A program made the translations under genes and the position numbers. The notes beneath the pieces are model-generated. The model was not told the origin of the DNA. It saw nothing but the letters and a program-made list of their open reading frames with translations, and did not search any database. A DNA stretch of 64,000 nucleotides from Candidatus Krumholzibacteriia bacterium (GTDB lineage: Bacteria; Krumholzibacteriota; Krumholzibacteriia; LZORAL124-64-63): positions 82,119 to 146,118 of the forward strand of contig JADGDU010000006.1 of NCBI GenBank assembly GCA_016744705.1, in the 5' to 3' direction. This document shows positions 1 to 9,248 of the stretch, in pieces. Numbering within the stretch: the first letter of the stretch is position 1; each line of letters opens with the position of its first letter.

Positions 1-539
1 GTCAGGCGGTACACCGGCCCAATGACATCCTGTTCCAAAGCGGGCAGATTCTGGGGCAAAACCTGAGGAAGTACTTCTTCGGGTTTTTCCATGTAAGCGA
101 TGGTGATGGCGCTCCAGATCCGTTTCAGGTCGATCTGGTCTTTCTCCATGGACCGAACCTGGAATGGTTGCACGCCTTTGGCGGCGAGGTTGGTCTGCAT
201 CTCCTCGTCATCCTGAGGGTTATGCACCGTGAATTGGAGCATGCCTTCGGAGACCTGCTCGAAGTTGCTCATTTGCTCGGTGATATCCCGTTCCAGATTC
301 TTGAACTGGTTGGGCATTTTGTCGCCGGGAGTGATATAGAGTTTCACCTGAACCGGCACCTGCAAATCCTGAAGAATACTCACTGCTGCCGGGGACATGG
401 TGAACAGGCGATCACTGGTCATGTCCAGACGGGCACCACGCAAATTGCCCAGCACCGAAATCACCAGGAAGACGATGGTGGTCAGCAGGATGGCGGCGAG
501 GGCAAATTTCAGACGGAAATTATTGAGTTTGCTATTCAT
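1..539 (-). CDS. gldG: GldG-like ABC transporter auxiliary protein (partial, C-terminus outside window)
   Basis: An open frame read from an ATG at 539 runs off the window edge after about 179 residues. It begins with a short cytoplasmic stretch and one hydrophobic helix (about residues 11-31), then has the segments DRLFTMSPAA and KLYITPGDKMP. This layout is typical of the extracytoplasmic auxiliary protein of GldG-type ABC-2 exporters. The ATG lies one base after the stop of the permease gene upstream, so the two are translationally coupled in an ATPase-permease-GldG operon. The substrate is unknown. In gliding Bacteroidota these proteins support motility, but homologues are common in non-gliders, so the symbol denotes family only. 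Confidence 0.75.
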   Translation of the reverse strand, partial: MNSKLNNFRLKFALAAILLTTIVFLVISVLGNLRGARLDMTSDRLFTMSPAAVSILQDLQVPVQVKLYITPGDKMPNQFKNLERDITEQMSNFEQVSEGMLQFTVHNPQDDEEMQTNLAAKGVQPFQVRSMEKDQIDLKRIWSAITIAYMEKPEEVLPQVLPQNLPALEQDVIGPVYRL

Positions 540-540
540 G

Positions 541-1266
541 CTAGTACTTCCGCCCTTCCAGCCAGTAGGCGTTCAGGGTGAGAAAGAGTGCCGAGAGTCC
601 GAGGAAGTAAGAAAGATCGCCCAGGGCAATCACTCCCCGCTGCATCATGTTGTAGTGGGCCGAAAGGCCGATGTATTTCTGGATGAAAGAGCCCAGGCCA
701 TGAACCCAGCCATCGCCCATTTCAGCTACAAAATCCAAGCCGGCAATGAAGACCATGGAGCAAACCACAACCCCCAGAATCACGGCGGAAATCTGATCCC
801 GCACCAAACCGCTGGTGAATGTTCCGATGGCCAGAAAGAGGCCGCCCACCAGGGCCGCACCAAAATAGCCGCTGGCCATGGTGCCCACATCGGGATTACC
901 CAGGGCCATCACCATCAGAGGCAGAGGCAGGGTTCCAGCCAGGGCCACCAGGTAGAAGGCGTAGGCTGCGAAGTACTTGCCCAGCATGACATCTTTGGTG
1001 CTCACCGGCAGGGTCATCAGCAATTCGAATGTGCCCAGACGTTTGTCTTCAGCCCAAAGGCGCATGCTGATAGCCGGCACAAAAAGAATGAGAGTTAGAG
1101 GCAAGGTTCCGAAGAACATGCGCAAATCGGCCATGTTGCTCACAAAGAAACTGGTCATGTACAAAACCGAGTTGAGCATCAGAAAGGCGATAATAAAAAT
1201 GTAGGCGATGGGGCTGTTGAAGTAGGCCCCAAATTCCCGCCGGAAAATCGTATTGATGCCACTCAT
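541..1266 (-). CDS. gldF: ABC-2 type permease, GldF-like
   Basis: The 241-residue protein is almost entirely hydrophobic, with about six membrane helices, and starts MSGINTIFRREFGAYFNSP, the usual N-terminus of ABC-2 permeases of the GldF/NosY type. The motif RLWAEDKRLGTFELLMTLP is the conserved cytoplasmic coupling segment of this family. It lies one base after the ATPase gene and one base before the GldG-like gene, giving the gldA-gldF-gldG order on the minus strand. It probably forms the inner-membrane channel of that exporter. The substrate cannot be read from the sequence. Confidence 0.85.
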   Translation of the reverse strand: MSGINTIFRREFGAYFNSPIAYIFIIAFLMLNSVLYMTSFFVSNMADLRMFFGTLPLTLILFVPAISMRLWAEDKRLGTFELLMTLPVSTKDVMLGKYFAAYAFYLVALAGTLPLPLMVMALGNPDVGTMASGYFGAALVGGLFLAIGTFTSGLVRDQISAVILGVVVCSMVFIAGLDFVAEMGDGWVHGLGSFIQKYIGLSAHYNMMQRGVIALGDLSYFLGLSALFLTLNAYWLEGRKY

Positions 1267-1267
1267 G

Positions 1268-2212
1268 TTACACCACCCCCTTGGGCGAACGTTGGATGTA
1301 GGAGATGAAAGTATCCTCCAGGGAGTAGGGGGCTTCGTTCAATTCCCGCAACTGCCATTGGTTGTTGCTGGCCAGTTGGGCCAGATGGGTGACGAGGTCG
1401 CTGTTGAAATCGCCCCGCACTTCAAACCGGCAGCCTTTTTCTGAAGGCAGCGGCTTGAGGGACTGGACGCCAGGCACATTGTTCAGGGCTGCTTCCACTG
1501 CGGTTGAGTCTTGGTCCACTCCGAAAAAGATCCTGTTGGTGACCATGGCCTGGCGAGTGATGTCGCCCACGTCGCCGTCGGCAATGATGTGGCCTTCGTT
1601 GATGATGACCACCCGGTCTGTGACAGGGCGAACTTCCTGTAGAATGTGTGTGGAGAAGATGATGGTCTTGTGACCGGCAAGGCTCTTGATGAGTTCGCGG
1701 ATGCCCATGATTTGCAAGGGGTCCAGACCGCTGGTGGGCTCATCCAGGATGAGGATATCCGGGTCGTGAATCAGAGCCTGGGCCAGACCCGTGCGTTGTC
1801 TATAACCCTTGGACAGTTCGCCGATGGTCTTTTTATATTCGTAAACCAATCCGCAGGCTTCCACGCACCAATCCAGACGCTGGGATAGCCTTGATCCCGA
1901 GAGACCCCGGGCTTTTCCTACAAAATTCAAATACTCATGAACATTCATGTCCAGATACAGAGGTACATTCTCAGGTAAGTAGCCGATGCGGCGACGAACA
2001 TCCAGGGGTTGCTCCAGGACATCGATCCCATCCACTTTGACACTGCCTTCATCGGCAGCCAAAAAAGTGGTGATGATCTTCATGGTCGTGCTCTTGCCAG
2101 CACCGTTTGGGCCCAGAAAGCCAAGGATTTCTCCTTGGTTGATCTGGAACGATACGTTGTCGAGCGCTTTCATGGTCCCGAAGGATTTCGTGATTCCACG
2201 AACTTCGATCAT
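1268..2212 (-). CDS. gldA: ABC transporter ATP-binding protein, GldA-like
   Basis: A 314-residue ATPase with Walker A GPNGAGKST (about residues 34-42), signature LSKGYRQR (about 133-140), Walker B ILILDEP (about 153-159) and a switch histidine in FSTHILQEV. The last ~80 residues form the C-terminal extension usual in ABC-2 exporters of the drug or GldA type. It heads a three-gene minus-strand operon with a permease and a GldG-like protein. It supplies ATP-driven energy to the complex at the inner membrane. The family assignment is firm; the gliding link is only by name. Confidence 0.88.
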   Translation of the reverse strand: MIEVRGITKSFGTMKALDNVSFQINQGEILGFLGPNGAGKSTTMKIITTFLAADEGSVKVDGIDVLEQPLDVRRRIGYLPENVPLYLDMNVHEYLNFVGKARGLSGSRLSQRLDWCVEACGLVYEYKKTIGELSKGYRQRTGLAQALIHDPDILILDEPTSGLDPLQIMGIRELIKSLAGHKTIIFSTHILQEVRPVTDRVVIINEGHIIADGDVGDITRQAMVTNRIFFGVDQDSTAVEAALNNVPGVQSLKPLPSEKGCRFEVRGDFNSDLVTHLAQLASNNQWQLRELNEAPYSLEDTFISYIQRSPKGVV

Positions 2213-2348
2213 GACGAAGACTCCTCAGGGGTTTTTGGAAACTTGGGGTTTAATAATGCAGCTAATATTAAGACAACCCGAGGCAAACAGCAATTTCCCG
2301 AATTGGTTCCAGAAAAAAAAGAGCTGGCTCCTGTAGGCTGGAAATAAA

Positions 2349-2383
2349 AAACCCCCTCAAAGTTGATAACTTTGAGGGGGTTT
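2349..2383 (-). terminator. Rho-independent terminator after the SUMF1 lipoprotein gene
   Basis: A perfect 16-bp inverted repeat (2349-2364 with 2368-2383) with a 3-base loop. On the minus strand it is followed by a run of T. It lies 21 bases beyond the stop of the lipoprotein gene that ends at 2405, and it separates that gene from the gldAFG-like operon. Confidence 0.9.
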
Positions 2384-2404
2384 GATCGTCCTAAATATTT
2401 ATCT

Positions 2405-4849
2405 CTATTGACCACTCAAGACAAACCGGAAACCGGTGTCATAAGATGCGTTGCTGGGCAAAAAGCCATGGCGAGCGGCATTCCGGCAATCTTGTACTGG
2501 GCTGAAGAAATAACCACCACGTGCTAATCTTTCGTCTCCAGCCAAAGGACCAGGAGGATCCTCAGGGGCCCCGTGGCGGACTACGTATTCGTAGTAATCT
2601 TCGTCGAGCCAATCATTGCACCATTCCATCACATTGCCGTGCATGTCATAGAGTCCCCAGCCATTGGGATCGAGCATTCCCACTTCGTGACTCCATCCTT
2701 CACTGTTCTGGTCATGCCAGGCCAAATCCACAAGATCTACCGAAGTACAACGGTTACCTACAAACAAGATGGAAACGTCATTGGCAAAGGCATTAGTGGA
2801 GCCACCGCGGCAGGCGTATTCCCATTCCACTTCTGTGGGAAGCCTGAAACCGCTGGTCAATGTGGGGTGGGAGCTGCCGCATTGCCAGGTGACGTGGCTG
2901 TAGGCTCTGTCGAAGCCACGATACATGCTGAGCCAGTCACAGTAAGAAACCGCACCAAACCAGGAGACTTCTTTTACTGGATGATCGGCTGCATTGGTGG
3001 AAAGGACCCCGTCGACATAGAAGATTTCTTGATCGCCGTCGTCCAGGTCTAACAATTCAACGGTGGAACCATCGAGGTTATCATTGAGTCCATATTGGTT
3101 TGCCGTGGCATAACCCCGGTCCAGGGCCCATTGGGCCATGGCGATGTATTCGGCATTGGTCACCTCAGTCGATTTAATAATAAAATCCCGAGTTATGGTT
3201 ACAGGGTGGCGGTCTTCATCTCCGCCTCGGCAACCTTCGTTGTTAAGGCTGCCTTGGAAATAATTGCCTGCAGTTATGCTAACGAGATCCAAAAGTTCTT
3301 GATATCCGGCTTTAAATTCAATGACTTCATCACCTGAAAAAGTGATGGTTTCCATACCTGGTTGCATATAACCAGCAACTTCATCCCAGGTAATCGTATA
3401 GGATCCGGATTCCGTTAAGGCCAATGTGGCCATGCCCGATCCCGATTCGGCGTAACCGCCGGGTCCGGCAATGGACCAGCCTGCAGAATCACCCAGAGGT
3501 TGGGTATTGACATGCAATGAAGAGCTTCCCTGTTCAAACAGACCGTCAAAGACCAAGCCTGTGTTGGCATCAAGGGTCTGGGTGCTGGCTGGGGGGCTGG
3601 TCCAACCTGAGATATCATCCCAGGTTAATGTGTATGAGCCAGTGGCGAGGTCGCCGACCAACATTTCACCGCTGCCGTCAAGGCTGAAGCCGCCAGGGCC
3701 AGCCAGATTCCAGCTTGCCATAAGGTCAGCTGGTTGGCTGCGTACGGTGACGCCAGCTTCGGCGGAGACGGTTAAAGAAATTCCATCGGAGGATACGAGA
3801 TCATCGGAAACCGCATCGCCAGGAATCCAGCCATCTTGATCGGCAATGATCAAGGAATAGTTTCCGGGGCGCATTCCGGTCAAAGTTGCATCGCCTGAAC
3901 CAGATTGAACTGTGCCGGTTGGTCCGGTGAGAGCCCAAACCAAATCAGTGGAGCCAAAGGTAGCGGTGATACCCACAGTGCCATCAACAGCCACGTATGC
4001 CGCGGTAATATTGTATTGGGATTCTTCTCCGCCCTCTTCAAGAAGGACGTGAATTATCTGGGGCTGGGGAGTCACAAAGTTGGGCATTTCACCCCATGTG
4101 AGTTCGTATTCTCCATCAAGCGTGAGCTCAATTTTGGTCCGGCCGGTTCCTGTTACGGTAGTGGTCTCATCCCCGGAAGGGCCTTCAAAGGTCCAGGGGG
4201 CCTCTCCGGATTCAATGACCGGGTTGATAACAACCATGCTGTCTGGGTATGAATACTTGCCGGTCAAAAATGCAGCACTCGAGGCTGAAACCGAGATGAG
4301 GCCAGAATTAGGAGTTTCAAATTCTTCAACGTCAACAAAGGTGAGTAAATAATCACCAGGAATGAGGTTGGTGAGGGTGGAGTCACGTGTGGCAGAGACA
4401 GAAAAATCGATACCCGAGGTGCCGGTAAGGCTCCATCCGGCATTTAAGCCATCAGGAGAGGACTTCACCACCGCGGTTCCAGGCTGAGATAAATAAGTCC
4501 CTGTAAATGATAAGTTTGAACCACTGTGGAGGGTTTGCTCTACAACACTGGGCTGGGGTTCATTCCATCCATTAATTTGGGGCCAGGAAATGGTGAAATC
4601 GCCAGAAGGTTGGTTGGCCATCTCAACATTGTTCATCCCGGAAACAGCATTGCCATTGGGAAGGGTCAGAACCCAGGAAACGGGCAGTTCAGACGGCTCT
4701 GTAAGGACATACACGCCACCAACAGAGTTTCCGATCCCTTGGGTTTCGGTGATGGAGTCTACTTCATCATCAGAACAACCCACGACCGCCAAAGCAGCAA
4801 CCAGAAGGATAAAAAGCAACAACGATCGAACAGAATGCCTGTTTGGCAT
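2405..4849 (-). CDS. Lipoprotein with six ~78-residue repeats and a C-terminal SUMF1/FGE-fold domain
   Basis: The 814-residue protein has a lipoprotein signal (hydrophobic stretch ending VVGCSDD, lipobox Cys near residue 25). Residues ~40-510 hold six consecutive repeats of about 75-80 residues with the pattern W.L.GP.G....G.G...L.....G.Y.LTW....GW..P, ending in F.G.Y. They resemble PEGA-like surface repeats. Residues ~515-814 are a formylglycine-generating-enzyme fold: FRLPTEVEWEYACRGG, GLYDMHGNVMEWCNDW and a terminal TGFRFVLS. The cysteine pair of true FGE near the C-terminus is absent, so it is probably not a sulfatase activator but a binding or structural member. GGAGG precedes the ATG at 4849, and a strong terminator follows the gene. 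Confidence 0.82.
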   Translation of the reverse strand: MPNRHSVRSLLLFILLVAALAVVGCSDDEVDSITETQGIGNSVGGVYVLTEPSELPVSWVLTLPNGNAVSGMNNVEMANQPSGDFTISWPQINGWNEPQPSVVEQTLHSGSNLSFTGTYLSQPGTAVVKSSPDGLNAGWSLTGTSGIDFSVSATRDSTLTNLIPGDYLLTFVDVEEFETPNSGLISVSASSAAFLTGKYSYPDSMVVINPVIESGEAPWTFEGPSGDETTTVTGTGRTKIELTLDGEYELTWGEMPNFVTPQPQIIHVLLEEGGEESQYNITAAYVAVDGTVGITATFGSTDLVWALTGPTGTVQSGSGDATLTGMRPGNYSLIIADQDGWIPGDAVSDDLVSSDGISLTVSAEAGVTVRSQPADLMASWNLAGPGGFSLDGSGEMLVGDLATGSYTLTWDDISGWTSPPASTQTLDANTGLVFDGLFEQGSSSLHVNTQPLGDSAGWSIAGPGGYAESGSGMATLALTESGSYTITWDEVAGYMQPGMETITFSGDEVIEFKAGYQELLDLVSITAGNYFQGSLNNEGCRGGDEDRHPVTITRDFIIKSTEVTNAEYIAMAQWALDRGYATANQYGLNDNLDGSTVELLDLDDGDQEIFYVDGVLSTNAADHPVKEVSWFGAVSYCDWLSMYRGFDRAYSHVTWQCGSSHPTLTSGFRLPTEVEWEYACRGGSTNAFANDVSILFVGNRCTSVDLVDLAWHDQNSEGWSHEVGMLDPNGWGLYDMHGNVMEWCNDWLDEDYYEYVVRHGAPEDPPGPLAGDERLARGGYFFSPVQDCRNAARHGFLPSNASYDTGFRFVLSGQ

Positions 4850-4881
4850 TATTTTGCCTCCACTATGCCCAGTAAAAAGCT

Positions 4882-4887
4882 ATTATA
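4882..4887 (-). promoter_or_regulatory. Candidate -10 box for the SUMF1 lipoprotein gene
   Basis: Perfect TATAAT on the minus strand, 33 bases upstream of the ATG at 4849. No good -35 hexamer is seen at 16-18 bases, so this is a single-box prediction. Confidence 0.35.
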
Positions 4888-4945
4888 ACCAGTCAGCTTA
4901 AAATACCTTTTGGGCACGGGGGAGGCAAGTAAAACGAATCAAATA

Positions 4946-7900
4946 TCACCGGACCAGCAACAATTTCCGAATCACTGGGTGGGCCTGACCGTCTTGCAGT
5001 CGGGCAAAGTATTGGCCACTGGCCACCGACAAGCCGGAATCATCCAATCCATTCCAGAGAACTTCATGATGGCCCGAGGGCAAAGCTCTTCGCACCAGGG
5101 TGCGAATTTTCCTCCCTCGCAAATCATAAATTTCCAAAGCAATCTGAGATTGTCCCGTAGTTTGGAATTTCAACACTGTACGAGGGTTGAAAGGGTTGGG
5201 TTGGTTGGTCAGGTTGGAGACCTGGGCCAAAGGAGTTTCATCTTCTACAGAGCTGATACCACTGCCATAAACCAAATGTACCGGTAAATTTTGTGGGCCG
5301 CCCGGGTCATTGCTGCTGAAAATGGCGGTGTCGAAATATAGTCCTTCAGGAAGGCCTTCCGGATCTATGAGGGCCACGGTCTGGATGGAGTCTCCCGGAG
5401 CAATAGCGGCATTGGGGAGGATGATCTCCAGCCAGGTGGAGTTCCAGGTGGCACCGTTGAGGACCAGTGGTAAGTCACCATCATTGCAGATCCAGAAATA
5501 TTCAGGTTCCGCGGTGGGCAGATGCTCCAGGGCCGCTGGTATGTTCACCAATCCCGCGCCAGAATATTGGTCTCTGCCGGCGGAACAAGGGTATTGGGTT
5601 AGATCGATGGCCGTCGTCTCCAGTAATTCGCACACCTGGGGCACAAGCAGGGAGGGGGCGGCGTTCCAAATCAGGCAAAAGGCCGCTGTCACCAGGGGGG
5701 TGGCCATGCTGGTTCCCGAATAGGTGATGTAGCCACTGCTGCCTGCGCAACTGATGACATCGCCACCAGGAGCGGTGATTTCAGGTTTCATCAGCCCAGG
5801 AGTGTAAGGATAGTCGTGGTAGTCTGTGTCGCCGTTGGCATTATCCAGATCCCATTCGGTTGGGCCGTAGCTGCTGTAGGTCCACATGGTATTGTTGCTC
5901 ATGGATGCGCCCACTGAAACCACAGCGGTGGCGCCGCCATGGGGAGCGAACCAAGGGCCTGGGCAATCACCGGGGCTGGCAATATCCGTCGGCACAGGGA
6001 AGTGTCCCCCATAATTATCTCCGTTGCCGGCGGCGCAAATCCAGGGCACGTCAATACTCAAGAGCAATTCGGCATTGGCGCGGTTGGCGCTTCTGACGGC
6101 ATCTGAACCCTGGGCCCAGCCACCACTCAAAGAAAACAGATGCACTCCGTTGTCCAGACCGAACTGGAGGCCCTCGATCATGTCGTCCATATAGCCGGGC
6201 ATGGCTCGCAGGGCCATGAGGGTGGCTCCCGGGGCAGCGCCTGTGGTGGTGCCGGAAGCGCCATCGCCAGCGATGAGTCCAGCGGTGTGTGTGCCATGGT
6301 ACCAATCCAAATCGCCATCATAAGGGTCGTTATCTCCGGAGACTGAATCCCAGCCGTGGTGTGGAAGCTCTGTACCGCCATTCCACATATGCCCGGCCAG
6401 ATCAGGATGATCGTAGGCGATGCCTGTATCCAGGTGCCCCACAAGCAGTCCGGTGCCTGTGAGACCCATATCCCAGGCCTGGTCGGCACCAATATGCTCG
6501 ATATGCCAGGCATTGGCTTTGGCTACAGGGCGGGAGCTTCCTTCATAGGTGACGGAGAGGCCTCCGAAGGGTTCCGATTTTTGGTTGTCCAACCACAGCC
6601 AACCAATGGCTGGATTTTCGCTCAATTCTGTGATGGCATCTGTTGTTAATTCCATGGCAATGGTGCCCGTCAGCCATAGCGGCTGAGGTTGGCCTCCGCG
6701 CCCGGTCCGGACCAAACGGTTGAGCTCGGGTTGCAGGCTGGCGAAAGTGCGCTCCATGTGATTTTTGGCCGCTTCGGTGATCACTTCCCGGCGGGTGGCG
6801 CGTGTGGCGCTTTGCAGGGCTTCGGCCATGGCGGCCGGGTTCAATTGTTGGGCTGGCACTATCATCACCCGATGGGTTTGTTCGGTCCGGTTGTTGGATA
6901 TGGCTTCAGCAAGCGGGTGGTCAATGACCGGCAGGTGGGTTTCGTTCTTTAAAATGGGGTGATCAATCAGTTGCAAGGCCAGGCTGCGTGGCATTTCCGG
7001 CATGATGGTTTTTGTCAGGTGCGAGGGATTCAGGCGCATTTCAGGGTCGCCGTCGATCCAGGTCAGTGAAACGGTGTGCTGGTTATCTTGCTCGTTGGTT
7101 TCGTCTATTTGGTTCAAGGTATCGAGGTTGAATTCAAGACTGTGCTGGCCTGGGGAAACGATGACGGGCAGGTCCTCCATGGGCAGGTAGGTCCCCGTAC
7201 CCAGACCACTCTCCACCGTCCATTGGCCCAGGGGTAGACCATCCAGTTTCAGATTCAATTGAAAACTGCCTTCGATGGCGGCTAATCCGTCATTTAAAAA
7301 GGCAAAGCTGATGAAGGTCGTATCGCCGGCAGCCAAATATCCCTGCTGGCGACCACCACGAATGTTGCTGGCCACCAGGCAGGTGTCCCATCCCGTGGGG
7401 GTGAAAGCAGCCAGGTTGGAAGCGACGGAACGGTTGCTGGTATAAACATTGTGGCCTTGGGTGGCAAAGTCCCGGCGGTCGATCCAGGCGGCGTGCATGA
7501 GACCGGGGGCGGCCACTCCGAAACAAGAATGAAACATAGGTTCGACCCGGGGTTCATCGCTGACGGTGACCACTTCACTGAAGAAATCGGTGTGGCCGTA
7601 CCCACTGCCCAGGCGGCTGGCCAGCCAGAATTCATCCTCCCCGGCTGGGGCGTCCAACCACAAAACTCCCACCACACCGTCACGGGTGAATACGGACGGG
7701 CCTACGCTCTCGTATTCGTCGGCAATGAGGCCAAAGGGTCCGTAAAATGTTTCCCCCGCATCCCAGCTGTAGACGTAGATGATGTCCCCATCGGCCACCA
7801 GGCCGTCGGTGTAGTCTTCCTGGAATACGATGTAGACGTTTTCATCCTGGCAGGCAATTTGGGGGAAGCCGGTGTTGTTGGTGGTGTAGCCGGTGAAGTA

Positions 7901-8983
7901 CCCCAGGTCGCCGAAGCTGCCGTTGTAGGTGTCGGTGGCCATGAGGATTTCTGTTTCCCCACTGTAATAATCGACTTCGGCGTTGAGAAGATGGACCAGT
8001 CCGCTTTCCATGGCCACATCGGGCCACAAATCCTGATAGCCGTCGGGGTTGAAGTAGTCGTAGGTGATGGTCTGCCCGGCGTTGGTGGAATACATGAAGA
8101 TGAGGGTCCACTCATATTGATACAGGTCCCAGTTCACTGTGAGCCAACCTGCTGCAATGAAGACGGTGGCAAAATCGCCCGATCCGGATACGGCGATGGA
8201 GGGAGTGGCGTTGGTTTCTTCAGTGCCCAGGCCCAGAACCCATTCCCAGGTGCTGATATCACCGGCGGCGCTGGTGCGAGAGCGCAAAATCCAGCCATCC
8301 TCACGAATCCAGACCACGTGCACATAACCGGCGGCATCCACGGCAATTTCGGGATGGTATTCATCCAGGCTGAAGGCGGGCATTTCGTTGACAGTCCAGG
8401 TCAGGCCCTGGTCGGTGGATTGTGCGATGTGGATGTCCCGGTCGGTTCCTCCAAGATCTTTGGCGGCAAAGACGGCGTAAAGGTGGCCGTTCAAAGGGTT
8501 TTCAGCCAGGGAGACATACTCGTCGTTCATGTTGGTGGGGTTGGCCAGAAGGGTGTCAGTGGTCCAGGGCAGTTCCCGCTGAGAGATGTCATTTGCCCCC
8601 CGGGGGGTGCCGAGGCTGGGTACCCGGCCACTGGGTGTGTGTCCGGGTTTCTTGGATTCCAGGGTGCGCATGTAAAGGGGGTTGCCCAGTGCTTCCACCA
8701 TGGATTTGATTTCGGGGGTCATGGTTGAAGTGGAGGATTGGGTTTGGCCGGTGATTTGTTTCGTTTGTTTGGTGAAATCTTTTTGTTGGAAGGGATTTAT
8801 ACCGCGTTTGGAGTCACCGGTCTGGCGGAAGGTTGTGCGGGAACGGGTGGTGCTTATGTCCATGGGAGCGGAGGCAGAGGGCGTGATGCGTACCTTCTGG
8901 GGGGTGCCAATTACAGGGGAGCTGAGTAGCAGAAGCATCCCAATTATGGGGAGGTAGAAACGTAACTTGCGACTGCGAAACAT
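4946..8983 (-). CDS. Large secreted S8 (subtilisin-like) serine protease with sialidase-like, CARDB and FlgD-like sorting domains
   Basis: A 1345-residue secreted protein starting MFRSRKLRFYLPIIGMLLLL, a signal peptide; AGGAG (8989-8993) sits five bases before this ATG, so it is preferred over an in-frame upstream start at 9013. Residues ~140-550 contain BNR/sialidase-like propeller blades (for example STDQGLTW). A CARDB-like segment follows (VSPGQHSLEFNLDTLNQIDE). The subtilase domain has Asp in GHLDTG (~850), His in HGTHTAG (~900) and Ser in SGTSMATP (~1090), a complete triad. The last ~80 residues are a FlgD-like domain (NPFNPRTVLKF ... DLRGRKIRTLV ... SGQYFARL), which in FCB bacteria commonly marks export and surface anchoring. 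The protein is probably exported and degrades extracellular protein. Confidence 0.92.
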   Translation of the reverse strand: MFRSRKLRFYLPIIGMLLLLSSPVIGTPQKVRITPSASAPMDISTTRSRTTFRQTGDSKRGINPFQQKDFTKQTKQITGQTQSSTSTMTPEIKSMVEALGNPLYMRTLESKKPGHTPSGRVPSLGTPRGANDISQRELPWTTDTLLANPTNMNDEYVSLAENPLNGHLYAVFAAKDLGGTDRDIHIAQSTDQGLTWTVNEMPAFSLDEYHPEIAVDAAGYVHVVWIREDGWILRSRTSAAGDISTWEWVLGLGTEETNATPSIAVSGSGDFATVFIAAGWLTVNWDLYQYEWTLIFMYSTNAGQTITYDYFNPDGYQDLWPDVAMESGLVHLLNAEVDYYSGETEILMATDTYNGSFGDLGYFTGYTTNNTGFPQIACQDENVYIVFQEDYTDGLVADGDIIYVYSWDAGETFYGPFGLIADEYESVGPSVFTRDGVVGVLWLDAPAGEDEFWLASRLGSGYGHTDFFSEVVTVSDEPRVEPMFHSCFGVAAPGLMHAAWIDRRDFATQGHNVYTSNRSVASNLAAFTPTGWDTCLVASNIRGGRQQGYLAAGDTTFISFAFLNDGLAAIEGSFQLNLKLDGLPLGQWTVESGLGTGTYLPMEDLPVIVSPGQHSLEFNLDTLNQIDETNEQDNQHTVSLTWIDGDPEMRLNPSHLTKTIMPEMPRSLALQLIDHPILKNETHLPVIDHPLAEAISNNRTEQTHRVMIVPAQQLNPAAMAEALQSATRATRREVITEAAKNHMERTFASLQPELNRLVRTGRGGQPQPLWLTGTIAMELTTDAITELSENPAIGWLWLDNQKSEPFGGLSVTYEGSSRPVAKANAWHIEHIGADQAWDMGLTGTGLLVGHLDTGIAYDHPDLAGHMWNGGTELPHHGWDSVSGDNDPYDGDLDWYHGTHTAGLIAGDGASGTTTGAAPGATLMALRAMPGYMDDMIEGLQFGLDNGVHLFSLSGGWAQGSDAVRSANRANAELLLSIDVPWICAAGNGDNYGGHFPVPTDIASPGDCPGPWFAPHGGATAVVSVGASMSNNTMWTYSSYGPTEWDLDNANGDTDYHDYPYTPGLMKPEITAPGGDVISCAGSSGYITYSGTSMATPLVTAAFCLIWNAAPSLLVPQVCELLETTAIDLTQYPCSAGRDQYSGAGLVNIPAALEHLPTAEPEYFWICNDGDLPLVLNGATWNSTWLEIILPNAAIAPGDSIQTVALIDPEGLPEGLYFDTAIFSSNDPGGPQNLPVHLVYGSGISSVEDETPLAQVSNLTNQPNPFNPRTVLKFQTTGQSQIALEIYDLRGRKIRTLVRRALPSGHHEVLWNGLDDSGLSVASGQYFARLQDGQAHPVIRKLLLVR

Positions 8984-9045
8984 ATTGGCTCCTGAATATA
9001 GTGTTAATAGCATGCATGAGTAGGCAAGGCTTTATGTTTTGAGAC

Positions 9046-9051
9046 ATTATA
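9046..9051 (-). promoter_or_regulatory. Candidate -10 box for the S8 protease gene
   Basis: TATAAT on the minus strand, 62 bases upstream of the protease ATG at 8983. The -35 region is only T-rich, without a good consensus. Confidence 0.4.
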
Positions 9052-9089
9052 CCACAAAAACAAGCACAAAAGAACATTAAGGAGTGTCT

Positions 9090-9206
9090 ATGCTCTATTC
9101 ATGGAGTGAGATTTGTTGTTTAGGGGGCCTGGCTTTGTATGGGGATCATTCTTTGACGCGTTGCCACCCATGCCCTACTCTACGAAAAACATGTAACTTT
9201 TCTTGA
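9090..9206 (+). CDS. Possible 38-residue Cys-containing leader ORF upstream of the ECF sigma operon
   Basis: A short frame with a well-placed Shine-Dalgarno AAGGAG (9079-9084), five bases before the ATG at 9090. It encodes 38 residues with five cysteines, including CHPC and a later TC. It ends 42 bases before the TTG start of the sigma factor. It could be a leader peptide or chance; no family is recognised. A candidate promoter at 9153-9181 overlaps it, which argues against both being real. Confidence 0.25.
   Translation: MLYSWSEICCLGGLALYGDHSLTRCHPCPTLRKTCNFS
9153..9181 (+). promoter_or_regulatory. Candidate promoter for the ECF sigma / anti-sigma operon
   Basis: TTGACG (9153-9158), 17-base spacer, TACTCT (9176-9181), about 65 bases upstream of the sigma gene start. 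The -35 is good and the -10 is weak. An autoregulated ECF promoter would have a different consensus that cannot be recognised here. Confidence 0.3.
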
Positions 9207-9248
9207 AAGGATCCCCAACCTGGAGCGTTGGGTAAGGAAGGAGGCGCT

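Noticed and set aside
7451-8728. Long open frame on the plus strand across the protease gene
   Set aside because: Antisense to a clearly coding subtilase; no ribosome site and a low-complexity translation with no domain.
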